Notes under the pieces: model-generated | The model's input: the letters and a program-made list of their open reading frames with translations, nothing else | Databases searched by the model: none | What the model was told of the DNA's origin: nothing | Shown here: piece after piece, positions 41,719 to 51,300 of the stretch | Numbering within the stretch: the stretch's first letter is position 1 | Layout of the letters: every line of letters begins with the position of its first letter | Assembly: GCA_965207945.1 (NCBI GenBank) | Contig: OZ242303.1 | Span: 1,798,001-1,862,000, forward strand | Length of the DNA stretch: 64,000 nucleotides | Direction: 5' to 3' | Source of the DNA: JAAOII01 sp965207945 | GTDB lineage: Bacteria > Pseudomonadota > Gammaproteobacteria > CBDBNL01 > JAAOII01 | Translations under genes and position numbers: made by a program

Positions 41719-44199
41719 ATGAATAATTCTTACGATTCTTCAAGCATTAAGGTCCTCAAGGGCTTAGAGGCGGTACGTAAACGCCCTGGCATGTATATTG
41801 GCGATACCAGGGATGGCAGCGGATTTCACCACATGGTGCTGGAGTTAATAGATAACTCTATTGATGAGGCGTTGGCTGGGCATTGCGACAGCATATCTGT
41901 TGTCCTTCATACAGACGGCTCAGCCACAGTAAGCGATAATGGTAGAGGAATACCGGTTGACATGCATGAAGAGGGAGTCACTGCAGCGGAAGTTATTATG
42001 ACTACCTTGCATGCTGGCGGCAAATTTGATGCCTCATCCTACAAAGTTTCTGGCGGATTGCATGGGGTAGGCCTTTCCGTAGTGAACGCTCTTTCATCAA
42101 AACTATTGCTTACCATATCCCGCGACGGCAAAACGTATAAGCAGGAATATCAAGAAGGAATACCGCAAGCCGCACTGCAAGAGGTGACCAGCACAGGAGA
42201 TACTCTTGATACAGCCGGCACCCAAATCCGTTTTTACCCGTCTGTGAGCACTTTTGGCGACACCAAATTTGATTATTCTTTATTAAAAAATAGATTACAA
42301 GAGATGTCCTTTCTAAACTCTGGCATCTCTATTAGTATAACGGATGAAAAAAATGGCGACTCACATACTTTTCGCACTGAGGGTGGATTGCGCGAATATG
42401 TGCAATATCTAACTAAGGGTAAAACTCCTTTACACAAGGCCTTTTACACTAAAAAGAGTTTTGATGATATTGGCGACCATATAAGCGACAAAGCGCAAAT
42501 TCAAGTGGAAATTGCGCTGCAATGGTGCGCCGGCTTTCAAGAAAGAATATTTTGTTTTACTAATAACATAAAACAAAATGATGGAGGGACTCATTTAATG
42601 GGCTTACGAGCGGGGGTTACTCGGGCTCTGACGGGTTATATTCAAAAAGAGCTTAAGCACAAGGCAGAGGGTATAACAGGGGAAGATACACGCGAGGGAC
42701 TAATCGCATTAATTTCATTAAAACTCCCTGAACCGCGTTTTTCTTCTCAAACCAAAGAAAAGCTGGTTTCCTCGGAGGCAAAAACCGCCGTATCTCGAGC
42801 ACTGGCTGAGGATTTCAACAGCTTTTTATTGGAAAATCCAGCTGAAGCCAAAAAGATAGTCGGTAAAATTGAAGAGGCAACCAAAGCCAGAGAGGCGGCG
42901 CGCAAAGCCAGAGATATGGTAAGGCGCAAAGGATTATTAGAAATGAGCACTTTGCCTGGCAAATTGGCGGATTGCCAAGAAAAATCGCCCGAGCTTTCAG
43001 AGTTGTTTTTAGTGGAGGGGGACTCAGCGGGCGGTTCAGCTAAACAAGCGAGGAATAGGCAAAATCAGGCAGTTATGCCATTGCGCGGTAAGATTCTTAA
43101 TGTTGAAAAACAATCACTGAGTAGAATGTTGCAATCCCAGGCAATCGGTTCATTGGTTACGGCTCTTGGCTGTGGCTTAGGGACAGATGTTTTTGATATC
43201 AACAAACTCAGATACCACAAGATCGTTTTGATGACTGATGCGGATGTTGATGGTTCACATATACGCACTCTGCTGCTCACTTTCTTTTATCGCTATATGG
43301 AAGAACTTATCCTTAAGGGCTACATATATATTGCTCAGCCACCTTTATATAAAGTCAAAAGTGGAGGAGAAGAACAATATTTGCTAAAAGAAGCCGACTT
43401 TGTCAAATATTTACATAACCGCATCTCTGTGTCCTGCGAATTCGCTATCTCCCCACAAGGAAACGCAAACCAGCAAAGTGACACACCTAAAACCATTAAG
43501 GGACCAGAGCTTTTAGATGTTCTGCAACAATATGCCGCATATCGCGCTAAATGGAACGAGCTGAAAGTTGAGTACCCAGCAAACCTGGTGGATGCACTGG
43601 AGCAATGCGAAGTGGGAGGGAGTCGGGGGTATAGTGGTCCTGATTTTTCCGACGCAGAATACACAACACAATACTGTGCCCGCTTAACGGAATTAATCAA
43701 CGATGAGCAGATGGTGGCAGAATATGAACCTGGTTTATTGGAAGAAGAGGAGGGTATAGTAATTCACAACAACATAGATAAAACGGCACAAGGAGATAAC
43801 AATGGCTTAATCTTAGGGCACAAATTTTTCTCTCGCCCTTTATGGCAGGGATTGGTAGAGTATCGTAATCGTTATAAAGATTTATTAGAGGCGGATATAA
43901 CTGTAACCGTTAAGAATGATTCATCACGCGAACATGGGTTGTCTGCGGCGTATGATAAAGCTAAAGAGATGGTGGAAAAGAATATATCAGTGCAACGTTA
44001 TAAAGGATTGGGTGAAATGAATCCCGAGCAGCTGTGGGAAACCAGTATGGACCCTGCAGCGCGCCATTTTTCGCGAGTGTCAATGAAAAATGCCGCCGAA
44101 GCCGATATGATTTTTTCAATCCTGATGGGGGATGACGTTGAGCCACGACGCAAATTCATCCAAGATAATGCCTTGCGAGCAATAAATCTTGATGTATAA
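41719..44199 (+). CDS. gyrB: DNA gyrase subunit B
   Basis: ATPase subunit of gyrase, which introduces negative supercoils. The GHKL domain has LELIDNSIDEALAG and VSGGLHGVGLSVVNALS. The TOPRIM region has LVEGDSAGGSAKQARNR and MTDADVDGSHIRTLLL, and the end is RRKFIQDNALRAINLDV. At 826 aa it includes the ~170-residue insertion in the C-terminal half that marks gammaproteobacterial-type GyrB. A 122-bp AT-rich gap separates it from recF, so it may have its own promoter. Confidence 0.98.
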   Translation: MNNSYDSSSIKVLKGLEAVRKRPGMYIGDTRDGSGFHHMVLELIDNSIDEALAGHCDSISVVLHTDGSATVSDNGRGIPVDMHEEGVTAAEVIMTTLHAGGKFDASSYKVSGGLHGVGLSVVNALSSKLLLTISRDGKTYKQEYQEGIPQAALQEVTSTGDTLDTAGTQIRFYPSVSTFGDTKFDYSLLKNRLQEMSFLNSGISISITDEKNGDSHTFRTEGGLREYVQYLTKGKTPLHKAFYTKKSFDDIGDHISDKAQIQVEIALQWCAGFQERIFCFTNNIKQNDGGTHLMGLRAGVTRALTGYIQKELKHKAEGITGEDTREGLIALISLKLPEPRFSSQTKEKLVSSEAKTAVSRALAEDFNSFLLENPAEAKKIVGKIEEATKAREAARKARDMVRRKGLLEMSTLPGKLADCQEKSPELSELFLVEGDSAGGSAKQARNRQNQAVMPLRGKILNVEKQSLSRMLQSQAIGSLVTALGCGLGTDVFDINKLRYHKIVLMTDADVDGSHIRTLLLTFFYRYMEELILKGYIYIAQPPLYKVKSGGEEQYLLKEADFVKYLHNRISVSCEFAISPQGNANQQSDTPKTIKGPELLDVLQQYAAYRAKWNELKVEYPANLVDALEQCEVGGSRGYSGPDFSDAEYTTQYCARLTELINDEQMVAEYEPGLLEEEEGIVIHNNIDKTAQGDNNGLILGHKFFSRPLWQGLVEYRNRYKDLLEADITVTVKNDSSREHGLSAAYDKAKEMVEKNISVQRYKGLGEMNPEQLWETSMDPAARHFSRVSMKNAAEADMIFSILMGDDVEPRRKFIQDNALRAINLDV

Positions 44200-44238
44200 A
44201 TTAGCTGTTTAAGCGATTATACCTATAACGAGAATAGA

Positions 44239-45792
44239 TTACTCTTTTGCTTGTTGCAGGTTTTCTAGATAGCTAAGGGTTTCTGCTAAGGATTGAGTTA
44301 ATTGCGGGTTGTCTTGATGGGTTGCAATTAGCTGCTGGGTTGCGGCGATGAGGGGCGGCAGGCCTTCATTATGTGTTTTAGCGCAATGTTCTTGCCATAT
44401 AGTCATTTCATTGGGGGACAGAGAATCAGATAAATTACGACCTTTAAATCTCACTAAAATCTCATTAAGCCGTTTATCCATAAAAGGAGCATCTGCGGCA
44501 TGCAAATTTTTTAGCTCGTCAGTATTCATCTGATGAATCTGTTGCCCCACTTGTAAATCTTTATCACTAATGAATCCCCCGCCATAAAGAGATTGTTCGG
44601 CGCTAATCTCCTTATCCCCATTATTTTTGCTACTCTTATGACTATTATCAAATTCATCATTATATATTGCAGCTATTTTATTGACAATTGCAGCGCGATT
44701 TTCTTTGAGTTGTTTTAGGTGTGAGCGAGCTATCTTTCTATCAAGTTGTAGCATAGAGAAAATCTCATTAGTTTTGTGCTCATCCCAATTGCTATCCCAT
44801 GGCATTAGCGCCGGGCAGTGATTTAATCTTATGGCCTTGATCCCTGTAGGAGGATAATTCGTCGCTGCGGGAGATGTAACTGGAGATGTAGCTGGAGCCG
44901 CGGTGGGATCAGGAGCCACTGGATGCTTGGACTGGAAATGACGAGAGCGCATCTCATCAGCTGAAAGTTGCAATAAATCCTGTGGAGAATAGCGAATGTC
45001 AAAACATATATAAGAGTTCTTTTGTGTGGGGTGGGGCGCAATGGGGCAGATAATTCCACCGCCGTGATAGGCGCCAGAAAACCTGGAGGAGAAATTTAGC
45101 AAAACATCTCCTTTACGCATCAGATCTTGGGCAGTGTTCTTGCCGCGAGAGTTAAAACAAAAATTATAGAGTTGTGGTGCTGCTTGTTTAATCTGTTGCG
45201 CCAAAGCGAGTAATATTTCTACATCGCCAAAGGCATCATGCGGTTGATGCTCAGCAATATCATTTTCTTTGGCAATATTTGCTAATTTATAAGATGCTTT
45301 ATCATTAATGATGGGAGCTTTTATTGCTGCAGGTTCTATTACCGAGATAAGCCGCACCACATCTAATAAATCCCATTTGCTGCACCCATCCTTATATTCG
45401 TGCCAATAAGCTGGCAATAGATTACGGAAAAAAAGAAAGCGTATAAACTCATTATCAAAGGAAACAGAGTTATAGCCAACGCTACAGGTATTCGGCTGGT
45501 TAATTTCAGAGTATATACGGCGCGCGAACTCCGCTTCGGGCATGCCCTCCCTTTGTGCAGTAAGTGGACTTATATTATGGATGGTTACAGTTTCTGGGTC
45601 AATTAACATATCCGCCGGCGGCTTACATAACAAGTTTATCTCATCAAGGACGTTTAGTTGCGTATCAGTGCGCACTGCGCCAAATTGTACTAGCGGCGAT
45701 AAAGCAGAGTTGCTGCCGTAGGTCTCTATGTCATACCAAAGTATGCTTCCTTGCACCCCTTGTAAAGAAGGGTTTATTCCTAATGGATCCAT
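44239..45792 (-). CDS. sbcB: Exodeoxyribonuclease I
   Basis: Processive 3'-5' single-strand exonuclease of DEDDh type. Exo I is WYDIETYGSNSALSPLVQFGAVRTD, followed by VGYNSVSFDNEFIRFLFFRN and HDAFGDVEILLALAQQI. The C-terminal exonuclease I accessory domains are present. A TSPVTSPAATN low-complexity insert around residue 290, from a short tandem repeat, is unusual. It converges with gyrB. The enzyme is largely found in gammaproteobacteria and relatives. Confidence 0.92.
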   Translation of the reverse strand: MDPLGINPSLQGVQGSILWYDIETYGSNSALSPLVQFGAVRTDTQLNVLDEINLLCKPPADMLIDPETVTIHNISPLTAQREGMPEAEFARRIYSEINQPNTCSVGYNSVSFDNEFIRFLFFRNLLPAYWHEYKDGCSKWDLLDVVRLISVIEPAAIKAPIINDKASYKLANIAKENDIAEHQPHDAFGDVEILLALAQQIKQAAPQLYNFCFNSRGKNTAQDLMRKGDVLLNFSSRFSGAYHGGGIICPIAPHPTQKNSYICFDIRYSPQDLLQLSADEMRSRHFQSKHPVAPDPTAAPATSPVTSPAATNYPPTGIKAIRLNHCPALMPWDSNWDEHKTNEIFSMLQLDRKIARSHLKQLKENRAAIVNKIAAIYNDEFDNSHKSSKNNGDKEISAEQSLYGGGFISDKDLQVGQQIHQMNTDELKNLHAADAPFMDKRLNEILVRFKGRNLSDSLSPNEMTIWQEHCAKTHNEGLPPLIAATQQLIATHQDNPQLTQSLAETLSYLENLQQAKE

Positions 45793-45960
45793 TAAATCTT
45801 ACATTTGTATTTCTTGCTATTCATAATAGCATTATAATATTCAATATGTTATTTATCCCACAAAAATATAGAATCAGAATATATGATTTTGATGTAAAAA
45901 ACCTCTGTTGAGAATGATGATACTTAGCAGAATCATGAATCCAACTGAGAGGATGAGGTA

Positions 45961-47655
45961 ATGTCTCTTTATGATAATTTTGCTAAATTGTCTCAACATC
46001 CCGAGTTATTAATTTTAGCACTTGCTTTAGTGCTTGCTTTCACTTTGCTTGCCATTTATTGTTTGTGGGTGACACGCTATAGTCAGCAATGGTCTTATGA
46101 AAAAGAAAGGGCTTTATTTGTAAATCATCCTAACAGCAACCAAGCATGGAAAGGACAGTCGCCAGCTGATTATCTTGCCTTGTTATTGCTGGGGCTTTAT
46201 GCTATTTTCCTATTTTGGAATAACTTTTATCTTGCCGGCGCTAAACGTGGAGAAGAAACTTTATTCGTAGGTGTATATTTATGCGATATGCATTTTATTG
46301 ACCCATTGATTACTTGGGGGCGTAGGTTTGGCCCTTTTATCCATCAAGATTTAAACCTCCTGGCATTACCATTTCATTGGCTAAATTGTTCTTATTATTT
46401 GCTTTATGCGTTTACCTTCTTAGAGTTTTTAGTCACTGTATATTTCCTAAATAAAATTATTCCGTTAGCACGGTTATGGCAACGCGCTCTAGTAATTTTA
46501 TTCATAGGATTAAATGCATCTTTCCTAATCCCTTTTTTAACTTTATTTATCCCCGAAAGAAACGCCATATTCCTCATGGTTCTTTTTCTTTATGCGGTTA
46601 TTCAATTTTATAAGACCAATAAAAATCAATATCTTATCTTTGCTTTAGCGTCGGCACATACGGCTATTTACTTTAAAGAACCTATGTTCTTATTTTTTGG
46701 CGGATTTGCTTTTGCCGCATTAATTTTCCGCATGATTGACAACAATACTACAATTGTTAATGTCCTGCGTAAACCATTTACCTTTGTTAAGAATAACCCT
46801 TTAGAAATAGGAATCCTACTGGCGCCATTATTTTTTGTGGTGATGTATATAACATTTCAGCTTTTTATAGTTGAAAGCACATATATTTATGGAGTAAGTT
46901 ATAACTTCAATTATTTATCTTTTATGTATGGATTATTTATCACATACCCGCTCTTTCCCCTTATTTTAATCATGGTGGCTTGTTATATCAAAGATATTAA
47001 TAAGTTGCAGCGGCATAGATTTTCCATTATGCTTTTTGCTGGAGGGGTTCTTTACATAATGGTGATATTATTTTTTAAGTTTGAACACAGATATTATTAT
47101 TGTATTCCTGAGTTTGCCCTTATACTCGCGGCATGTTTTTATCTGAAGGATAAAAGCTCAACGGCAGCATTAAGGATATTTGTTCCTGCATTCATTTTAT
47201 TGTATTTATTCTTTAGCATTCCGACTACCATGTCAGTTTTCAGGGAGTATAAAACTCGTGAATATCAATTCTACGCTCATAAAACTAATATTAAACTAAA
47301 AGAAAATCAGGTTACCAATGTATTTGTCTACGAGCGAAGAGACAGTGTAACTGCCGTGCTACACTTTGCCCTTATGCATAAAATAGCTACTGAAGAAACT
47401 CCTTTTAATCTTTATTTTGTTGATAGTTGCAATTTAGCTCAATTAAACTACATACCTAAGCACTTTCGTTGTTTACTAGTTGATGAACTTATCTTGAGTG
47501 ATTATGACCTAGTAATTTTTTGGCGTTCAGGCATCCCTGAGGAGGAATGGAAAAGTTTGTATGAACGATACGGAGAACAAATGCAAAAAATAACTGACTT
47601 CCCTAAATATCTGCAGGCATCAGAGCAGGACAATATCTATATTATTGAGAGATAA
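45961..47655 (+). CDS. Large polytopic membrane protein, possible GT-C-type glycosyltransferase
   Basis: A 564-aa protein with about 11-13 hydrophobic spans and a soluble C-terminal part of ~120 residues (TNVFVYERRDSVTAVL, LVIFWRSGIPEEEW, EQDNIYIIER). The first loop is acidic and aromatic, with RGEETLFVGVYLCD and GRRFGPFIHQDLN. Many membrane spans, an early acidic loop and an undecorated tail fit GT-C-like glycan enzymes, but no family signature is secure. GAGGATGAGGTAATG gives a good ribosome-binding site. It is monocistronic between sbcB and der. Confidence 0.5.
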   Translation: MSLYDNFAKLSQHPELLILALALVLAFTLLAIYCLWVTRYSQQWSYEKERALFVNHPNSNQAWKGQSPADYLALLLLGLYAIFLFWNNFYLAGAKRGEETLFVGVYLCDMHFIDPLITWGRRFGPFIHQDLNLLALPFHWLNCSYYLLYAFTFLEFLVTVYFLNKIIPLARLWQRALVILFIGLNASFLIPFLTLFIPERNAIFLMVLFLYAVIQFYKTNKNQYLIFALASAHTAIYFKEPMFLFFGGFAFAALIFRMIDNNTTIVNVLRKPFTFVKNNPLEIGILLAPLFFVVMYITFQLFIVESTYIYGVSYNFNYLSFMYGLFITYPLFPLILIMVACYIKDINKLQRHRFSIMLFAGGVLYIMVILFFKFEHRYYYCIPEFALILAACFYLKDKSSTAALRIFVPAFILLYLFFSIPTTMSVFREYKTREYQFYAHKTNIKLKENQVTNVFVYERRDSVTAVLHFALMHKIATEETPFNLYFVDSCNLAQLNYIPKHFRCLLVDELILSDYDLVIFWRSGIPEEEWKSLYERYGEQMQKITDFPKYLQASEQDNIYIIER

Positions 47656-47730
47656 TATTCTCACTGGCATATAGCCAAGAGCAATTATTTTTATTGTTAG
47701 AGGATATTAAGGAAAAGATGAATGCGCTAA

Positions 47731-49242
47731 CTAACGTTGGCGCGAGCCACCATAAGGATTATCATCAGTTTTGTAAGAAATCTTTAGAGGGGCGCCCTGT
47801 AGCTTCATTTCTCGTGAAAAGCTTTTTTGTAAATACTTCTTATATCCGTTAGGCAATTGCTGTAGCCGTTTGCCGTGAATCACAAGATGAGGGGGCTTAT
47901 CGTGAATTTGATTTGCGTAGCGCAGGTTACTGCGCATTCCTTGCCGTAAAGGAGGAGGATGATTATTAAGTAATGCTTGTAAAACACGATTCAAGGCGGT
48001 AGTGTCCCAGCTAGTTTCTGCAGAACGGCGCGCCAACTGCACCGACTTTAGCAATTCCTTTATACCTTTATTCTTGGCGGCAGAAATAAAATGACAAGGA
48101 GCATAATCAATAAAAGCTAAGTCCCATTCCAATAGCCCCTTTAAGTCCTTCCTTTGTTGTTCGTCAAGCAGGTCAGCTTTATTCACGGCTATAACCAGAC
48201 CCTTGCCGGCTCTTTCCGCTAAATGCAATAAGGCGCTATCCTGATGCCTCAATCCCTCGGTAGCATCAACTATATAAATAACAACATCACTGTCATATAT
48301 GGCATGAATTGCTGAGGTTACCATGAGTTGCTCCAGATTTTCATTGACTCTACTCTTGCGTCTTATGCCTGCTGTGTCAATTAACATCCAATCTTCTTTG
48401 CTGGTTCCCTCTTTGGTAGATTTGTCCATAGTAAAAGGCAGGAGAACGCTGTCGCGAGTAGAGCCAGGTTTTTCATGCACCAATTGCCGCTCTTCTTTTA
48501 GCAGCAGATTGGCAAGAGTTGACTTGCCAACATTAGGGCAGCCGAGCAGAGCGATGGCAGGAATATGTGCTTTTTTAGGTGTTGGATTTGCCGCATCATC
48601 AGCTTCATCATCAGCATCAGTTGTCGCTGGTAAATTATCCTCCGCCCCAATTGCTGTTTCTTTTTTAGCAATTTGCCGTTCTATCTCGTTGCGTAAATCT
48701 TTGACACCTAAGCTACTCTTTGCGGATACTCCGATAACGGGGAAACCAAAACGATAGAAATCTGCTATCGTCCCTTCATCCGCATTATGGTCCATTTTAT
48801 TCACTAATAAAATACAGATTTTATTACTGGCATGAATTTCTGTGGCAATTCTTTCATCTGCGGCAGTCAGCCCTTCTTTCCCATCACAGACAAATAATAA
48901 TAAGTCCGCCATTATGTATGCCTTGCGCGCTTGTTCTTCCATTAACTTATGCAATACTTCGTTGTCCATCATCTGTCCAGGACTGTCAATTAGGATAAAA
49001 TCGCCATGAGCGCTTGGGACAACCCCACACAGCAAGTCACGGGTTACTCCATCAGAGTTTGCAACTATCGCCTTGCGTTGTGAGCGGCTTGAGTATGGTT
49101 GCGTGCGTGCAGGAGCAGCGGAGTTTGCCGCATCTTCCTCCGTGTGCTTACCCCTGCGAGGAGGAGCACTTTTACATAGACGATTGAAGAGAGAAGATTT
49201 CCCGACATTAGTTCTACCAGCTAGGGCGACTTGAAAAAGCAT
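47731..49242 (-). CDS. der: Ribosome-assembly GTPase Der (EngA)
   Basis: Essential GTPase with two tandem G domains and a KH-like domain, acting in 50S assembly. The first P-loop is GRTNVGKSSLFNRL (usually GRPNVGKST), followed by IDSPGQ and NKMD. The second has GCPNVGKSTLANLLL, DTAGIRRKSRV and NKADL. A ~35-residue Arg/Ala/Pro-rich insert lies between P1 and switch I of the first domain, and an Asp/Ala-rich linker separates the domains. The order hisS-yfgM-bamB-der is conserved in gammaproteobacteria. Confidence 0.94.
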   Translation of the reverse strand: MLFQVALAGRTNVGKSSLFNRLCKSAPPRRGKHTEEDAANSAAPARTQPYSSRSQRKAIVANSDGVTRDLLCGVVPSAHGDFILIDSPGQMMDNEVLHKLMEEQARKAYIMADLLLFVCDGKEGLTAADERIATEIHASNKICILLVNKMDHNADEGTIADFYRFGFPVIGVSAKSSLGVKDLRNEIERQIAKKETAIGAEDNLPATTDADDEADDAANPTPKKAHIPAIALLGCPNVGKSTLANLLLKEERQLVHEKPGSTRDSVLLPFTMDKSTKEGTSKEDWMLIDTAGIRRKSRVNENLEQLMVTSAIHAIYDSDVVIYIVDATEGLRHQDSALLHLAERAGKGLVIAVNKADLLDEQQRKDLKGLLEWDLAFIDYAPCHFISAAKNKGIKELLKSVQLARRSAETSWDTTALNRVLQALLNNHPPPLRQGMRSNLRYANQIHDKPPHLVIHGKRLQQLPNGYKKYLQKSFSREMKLQGAPLKISYKTDDNPYGGSRQR

Positions 49243-49301
49243 AGTGATGTGTTAAGTATAAACCTTTATTGGCAAAATCATTGGCAAAATCATTAATAAT
49301 A

Positions 49302-50516
49302 TCATTGAAATTTTTCTTCAATTTGCAACATATTAACAAAACCCTCTTTATCAATTAATAATATGCCTTCCGATGTTGCAACCATGAAGTTAATAATATC
49401 TTTTAATCCCATTTTTCTACGTCCTACGGGAGATCCATCTTCACTGGCAAAAACGTGTAGCTGACCGTTTCTATCTCCCATTGCCAGATAGTCATCAAAC
49501 AAAACGGGAGCAGTTAGTCCGCGATAAAGATAATCTTCTCTTTCCCAGATAATTTCACCGTCGCTTTTCTTGATGGCATAAATACGATTATCTTTATCAA
49601 CTACAAACAGGCGCTCGCTATCCTGAGCCATAGTTAAGAAACTCCCTATATCATTGCGCCATATCTCTGTACCACTCCGTAAATCAAGCCCTAAAGTGGT
49701 CCCACCATAAGAAGACATGTATAATCGTCCTTCATCAAAAATAGCAGTTGCGTCTATATCCACCAACCTTTCAATATCGCTTTGTCCTTGTGGAACAGAA
49801 ATTTGTCTAAAGCTAACTGGGTTGCCGCTGCTCCAATCAAACACTACTACTGAACCATCGGCAAATCCGCTAATGGCAATATTGCCAATAATAATAGGAT
49901 GAAAAGATCCAAAAAGAGTTAATCCTGGGTTATAGGCGCTATAACTCCAAAGCTGAGCGCCATCATTGGCGTTTAGGGCATATAATTTTTCACTAACCGT
50001 TTGGATTAAAACCACATTCTCGTTGGCAGTTGGAGGAGTAACACTATCGGCATCCAGCTGTTTTTGCCAAATAATATCTCCATTTTCGGCATTAATTGCG
50101 TATACAATTCCATCTTCGTCGCTTAGATAAATCCGCTCACCAAAATGAGCCAAGCAACCACTTATGGGTGCGCCGAGTTTTTTGCGCCATAATCGTTTGC
50201 CGTTTGTAAGATTAAGAGCAATCAATCTGCGCCAGTCACATAGGTATACAACATCCCCTGCTTCTGCTGGCGACTGATGACGCAATTGTAGGCGAGATCC
50301 TCTACCTAAATTAACTCGCCAATTAAGCTTAACCGCAGTAGCTTTTTCGTATTTGGGCAGAGGGGATAATTTGACAGCATTTTGGGCACAACTTACTATC
50401 AACAGGATAGCCAGGATAGGAAGCAGCAGGAATAGTTGCCGCAAACGCAGGCAAAAAAAGATTCGCATGGATAAAAGGTTAAAACCAGTTAAAATCTGCC
50501 CAGGGCTGAGCATCAT
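49302..50516 (-). CDS. bamB: Outer membrane assembly lipoprotein BamB
   Basis: Periplasmic beta-propeller lipoprotein of the BAM complex. The lipobox LLIVSCAQN follows a hydrophobic signal. PQQ-like blade motifs repeat through the protein: NLTNGKRLWRKKLG, NAENGDIIWQKQL, NANDGAQLWSY, DLRSGTEIWRNDIG and KSDGEIIWERE. The upstream ATG at 50516 overlaps the yfgM stop (ATGA) but gives a long N-terminus; the Met at about 50468 gives a normal signal peptide and may be the real start. Confidence 0.92.
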   Translation of the reverse strand: MMLSPGQILTGFNLLSMRIFFCLRLRQLFLLLPILAILLIVSCAQNAVKLSPLPKYEKATAVKLNWRVNLGRGSRLQLRHQSPAEAGDVVYLCDWRRLIALNLTNGKRLWRKKLGAPISGCLAHFGERIYLSDEDGIVYAINAENGDIIWQKQLDADSVTPPTANENVVLIQTVSEKLYALNANDGAQLWSYSAYNPGLTLFGSFHPIIIGNIAISGFADGSVVVFDWSSGNPVSFRQISVPQGQSDIERLVDIDATAIFDEGRLYMSSYGGTTLGLDLRSGTEIWRNDIGSFLTMAQDSERLFVVDKDNRIYAIKKSDGEIIWEREDYLYRGLTAPVLFDDYLAMGDRNGQLHVFASEDGSPVGRRKMGLKDIINFMVATSEGILLIDKEGFVNMLQIEEKFQ

Positions 50517-51292
50517 TCAGCGGCAGGCAAACGCAACAGCTTGTATTTAATGCGAGAGTTATCTCCTCCACGAGTCGCAGCATCTTCATAAGCGGCGCGG
50601 GCTTCTTGATAGTCACCGCTTGCATAATAAATATCTCCCCTTATTTCACTTATCTCCCCCAACTCTATACGTTGAACTTTGTTGCTAGCTAAGATTGCCA
50701 ATGCTTCATCATACTTTTTCTCAGCTAACAAAGAGCGGCTTAGCATAACAGAAGCCAAAGATGCAATGCGATCACTCGCAACATTTTTGACCACCCACTG
50801 TAGTTGATTAGTTGCTGAAGTTATATTGCCATTCATTGCATCAAGCGCAGCCATGCGCATAGCAGCAAAACCGGTATAGCTTTGGCGCGGGAAATCCTCC
50901 TTTAATACGTCTGTTATTTCTAACATGTTGTTATACAAGAATCCTATAGAAGTTGCGCTGACTTCATTACTTGCATTAAATGTTGCCCCAGGAGTCGCGC
51001 TATTGATATTAGTAGCGCCAAAGTCAGTTTGGCTATTACTTGATGGCGCTTCATTCAAAGAACTAACATCAATTTCTGCTTGAACTTCTTTATAGGCATC
51101 ATCAATTTGTAAAAAGCGTTGATATACGTTAGTTGCCAACCCTCTTTGCTTTGTTTGGTAATAGCTGTAGCCATTCCATGCTACAACCGAACCCAAGCTA
51201 ATCGTCAATCCTAGCCCCAAGGGCAAGCCATAAGAGCGCAAAAAATGCTTTATCTTATCAAATATTTCCTGTTCCTGCTGATTAAGTACCAT
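50513..51292 (-). CDS. yfgM: YfgM-like tetratricopeptide membrane protein
   Basis: Ancillary SecYEG-associated chaperone-like protein with one N-terminal membrane span (LPLGLGLTISLGSVVAWNGY) and a periplasmic TPR-like domain. ELGEISEIRGDIYYASGDYQEARAAYEDA near the end is the family's conserved TPR. A Ser/Asn/Thr-rich insert (SSNSQTDFGATNINSAT) is unusual. It lies 8 bp after hisS and overlaps bamB by 4 bp. Confidence 0.88.
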   Translation of the reverse strand: MVLNQQEQEIFDKIKHFLRSYGLPLGLGLTISLGSVVAWNGYSYYQTKQRGLATNVYQRFLQIDDAYKEVQAEIDVSSLNEAPSSNSQTDFGATNINSATPGATFNASNEVSATSIGFLYNNMLEITDVLKEDFPRQSYTGFAAMRMAALDAMNGNITSATNQLQWVVKNVASDRIASLASVMLSRSLLAEKKYDEALAILASNKVQRIELGEISEIRGDIYYASGDYQEARAAYEDAATRGGDNSRIKYKLLRLPAAE

Positions 51293-51300
51293 ATTCCTTA